Shown piece by piece: positions 5,647 to 6,096 of a stretch of DNA of 6,096 nt. Position 1 is the stretch's first letter, and every line of letters begins with the position of its first letter. The notes beneath the pieces were generated by a model. That model saw only the letters and a list, made by a program, of their open reading frames with translations. It was not told the DNA's origin and did no database searches. A program made the position numbers and the translations under genes. The DNA is taken from NCBI GenBank assembly GCA_001766965.1, contig MEKM01000108.1, positions 1 through 6,096 on the forward strand, given 5' to 3'. This stretch comes from Acidobacteria bacterium RIFCSPHIGHO2_01_FULL_67_28 (GTDB taxonomy: Bacteria; Acidobacteriota; Terriglobia; Acidiferrales; 2-02-FULL-67-57).

Positions 5647-6096
5647 ATGCCCAAGTCCATCGTCAAAGACCCGGCCCTGGCCCCCGAAGGCCAGCGCAAG
5701 ATCCGCTGGGTGGAACAGCACGCCCCGGTCTTGAACGCCCTCTTCAAGAAGTACCTCGCCGACGGCACCCTGCGGGACGTCCCCGTCGGCGTCTGCATCC
5801 CGCTCGAGGCCAAGACCGCTTACTTGAGCATCCTGCTCCACCGCGCCGGGGCGCGCGTGGCCCTGGCGGGCACGGGTCCGGGGTACGTCCAGGACGACGT
5901 CGCCGCCGCGGTGGCCGCCGAAGGCGTAACCGTCTTCGCCGAGGCCGACGCTTCGGCGGAAAGATTCGAAGCGCACTTGAACCGCGTGCTCGAAACCGGC
6001 CCGGTGCTGCTGGTCGACGACCGCGCCGAGTTCACCCGCCTGCTGCACACTAGCGTGAAGCAGCGCGCCAGCCAAGTCTGGGGCGCCACCGAGCAG
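5647..6096 (+). CDS. S-adenosylhomocysteine hydrolase-like paralogue, N-terminal 150 residues (3' end outside window)
   Basis: This is the start of a second SAH hydrolase family protein. It aligns with the upstream copy without gaps, offset by one residue. By hand count, 47 of 83 positions are identical from DPALAPEGQRKI through VQDDVAAAVA, and about 21 of the next 60. The frame runs off the window. Several conserved residues are changed: IPLEAKTA has Pro52 where both the upstream copy and the family have the substrate-binding His (human His55). GTGPGYVQDD replaces the usual GSNP(x)STQDD. DDRAEF replaces DDG(G/A)(D/E)L, but the Asp equivalent to Asp131 is kept. The last residue in view is Gln150, in GATEQ, where Glu156 is expected from SEET. 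These changes argue against ordinary SAH hydrolysis by this subunit alone. It could be a regulatory or complementary partner of the upstream enzyme, or act on another ligand. NAD-binding residues lie beyond the window. Confidence 0.82.
   Translation, partial: MPKSIVKDPALAPEGQRKIRWVEQHAPVLNALFKKYLADGTLRDVPVGVCIPLEAKTAYLSILLHRAGARVALAGTGPGYVQDDVAAAVAAEGVTVFAEADASAERFEAHLNRVLETGPVLLVDDRAEFTRLLHTSVKQRASQVWGATEQ

Overview
This GC-rich window looks like a piece of an Acidobacteriota-type genome. The main clue is a 1086-residue TonB-dependent receptor with an N-terminal carboxypeptidase-regulatory-like domain, the Oar-like type that is strongly expanded in that phylum. The Thermotoga/archaeal-type S-adenosylhomocysteine hydrolase fits but is not diagnostic. 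The phylum is inferred from family knowledge, not from a search.

Layout. Positions 2-328 (+) hold the C-terminal end of a GGDEF diguanylate cyclase. Positions 387-858 hold a compact minus-strand unit: a strong sigma70-like promoter (830-858), an intact tRNA-Arg(ACG) with encoded CCA (739-815), a small GIY-YIG endonuclease gene whose best start lies 7 bases past the tRNA CCA (468-731), and a decayed second copy of the same tRNA (387-484) into which the nuclease stop codon falls. The decayed copy carries two foreign segments with dyad symmetry, one in the T loop and one replacing the 5' anticodon stem and anticodon. This tRNA / GIY-YIG / tRNA-relic arrangement is the most unusual structure in the window and resembles a minimal tRNA-targeting mobile unit.

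A second, divergent promoter (900-928, +) drives the receptor gene (1062-4322) through a leader of about 125 bases that contains a stable hairpin. A perfect 11-bp GC hairpin (4336-4369) separates the receptor from two tandem SAH hydrolase homologues. The first (4385-5635) is full length. The second (5647 to the window end) is truncated by the edge and is tightly coupled to the first.

The two SAH hydrolase copies have lost different conserved residues. Copy 1 has Asn at the position of human His301 and Ser for the first Gly of the NAD GxGxxG motif. Copy 2 has Pro at the position of human His55 and Gln at the position of Glu156. Copy 1 plausibly still acts in the methyl cycle (SAH to adenosine plus homocysteine). 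Copy 2 looks catalytically altered and could be a partner subunit or an enzyme for a different nucleoside thioether. The long minus-strand open frames under the receptor and hydrolase genes are GC-driven shadows.
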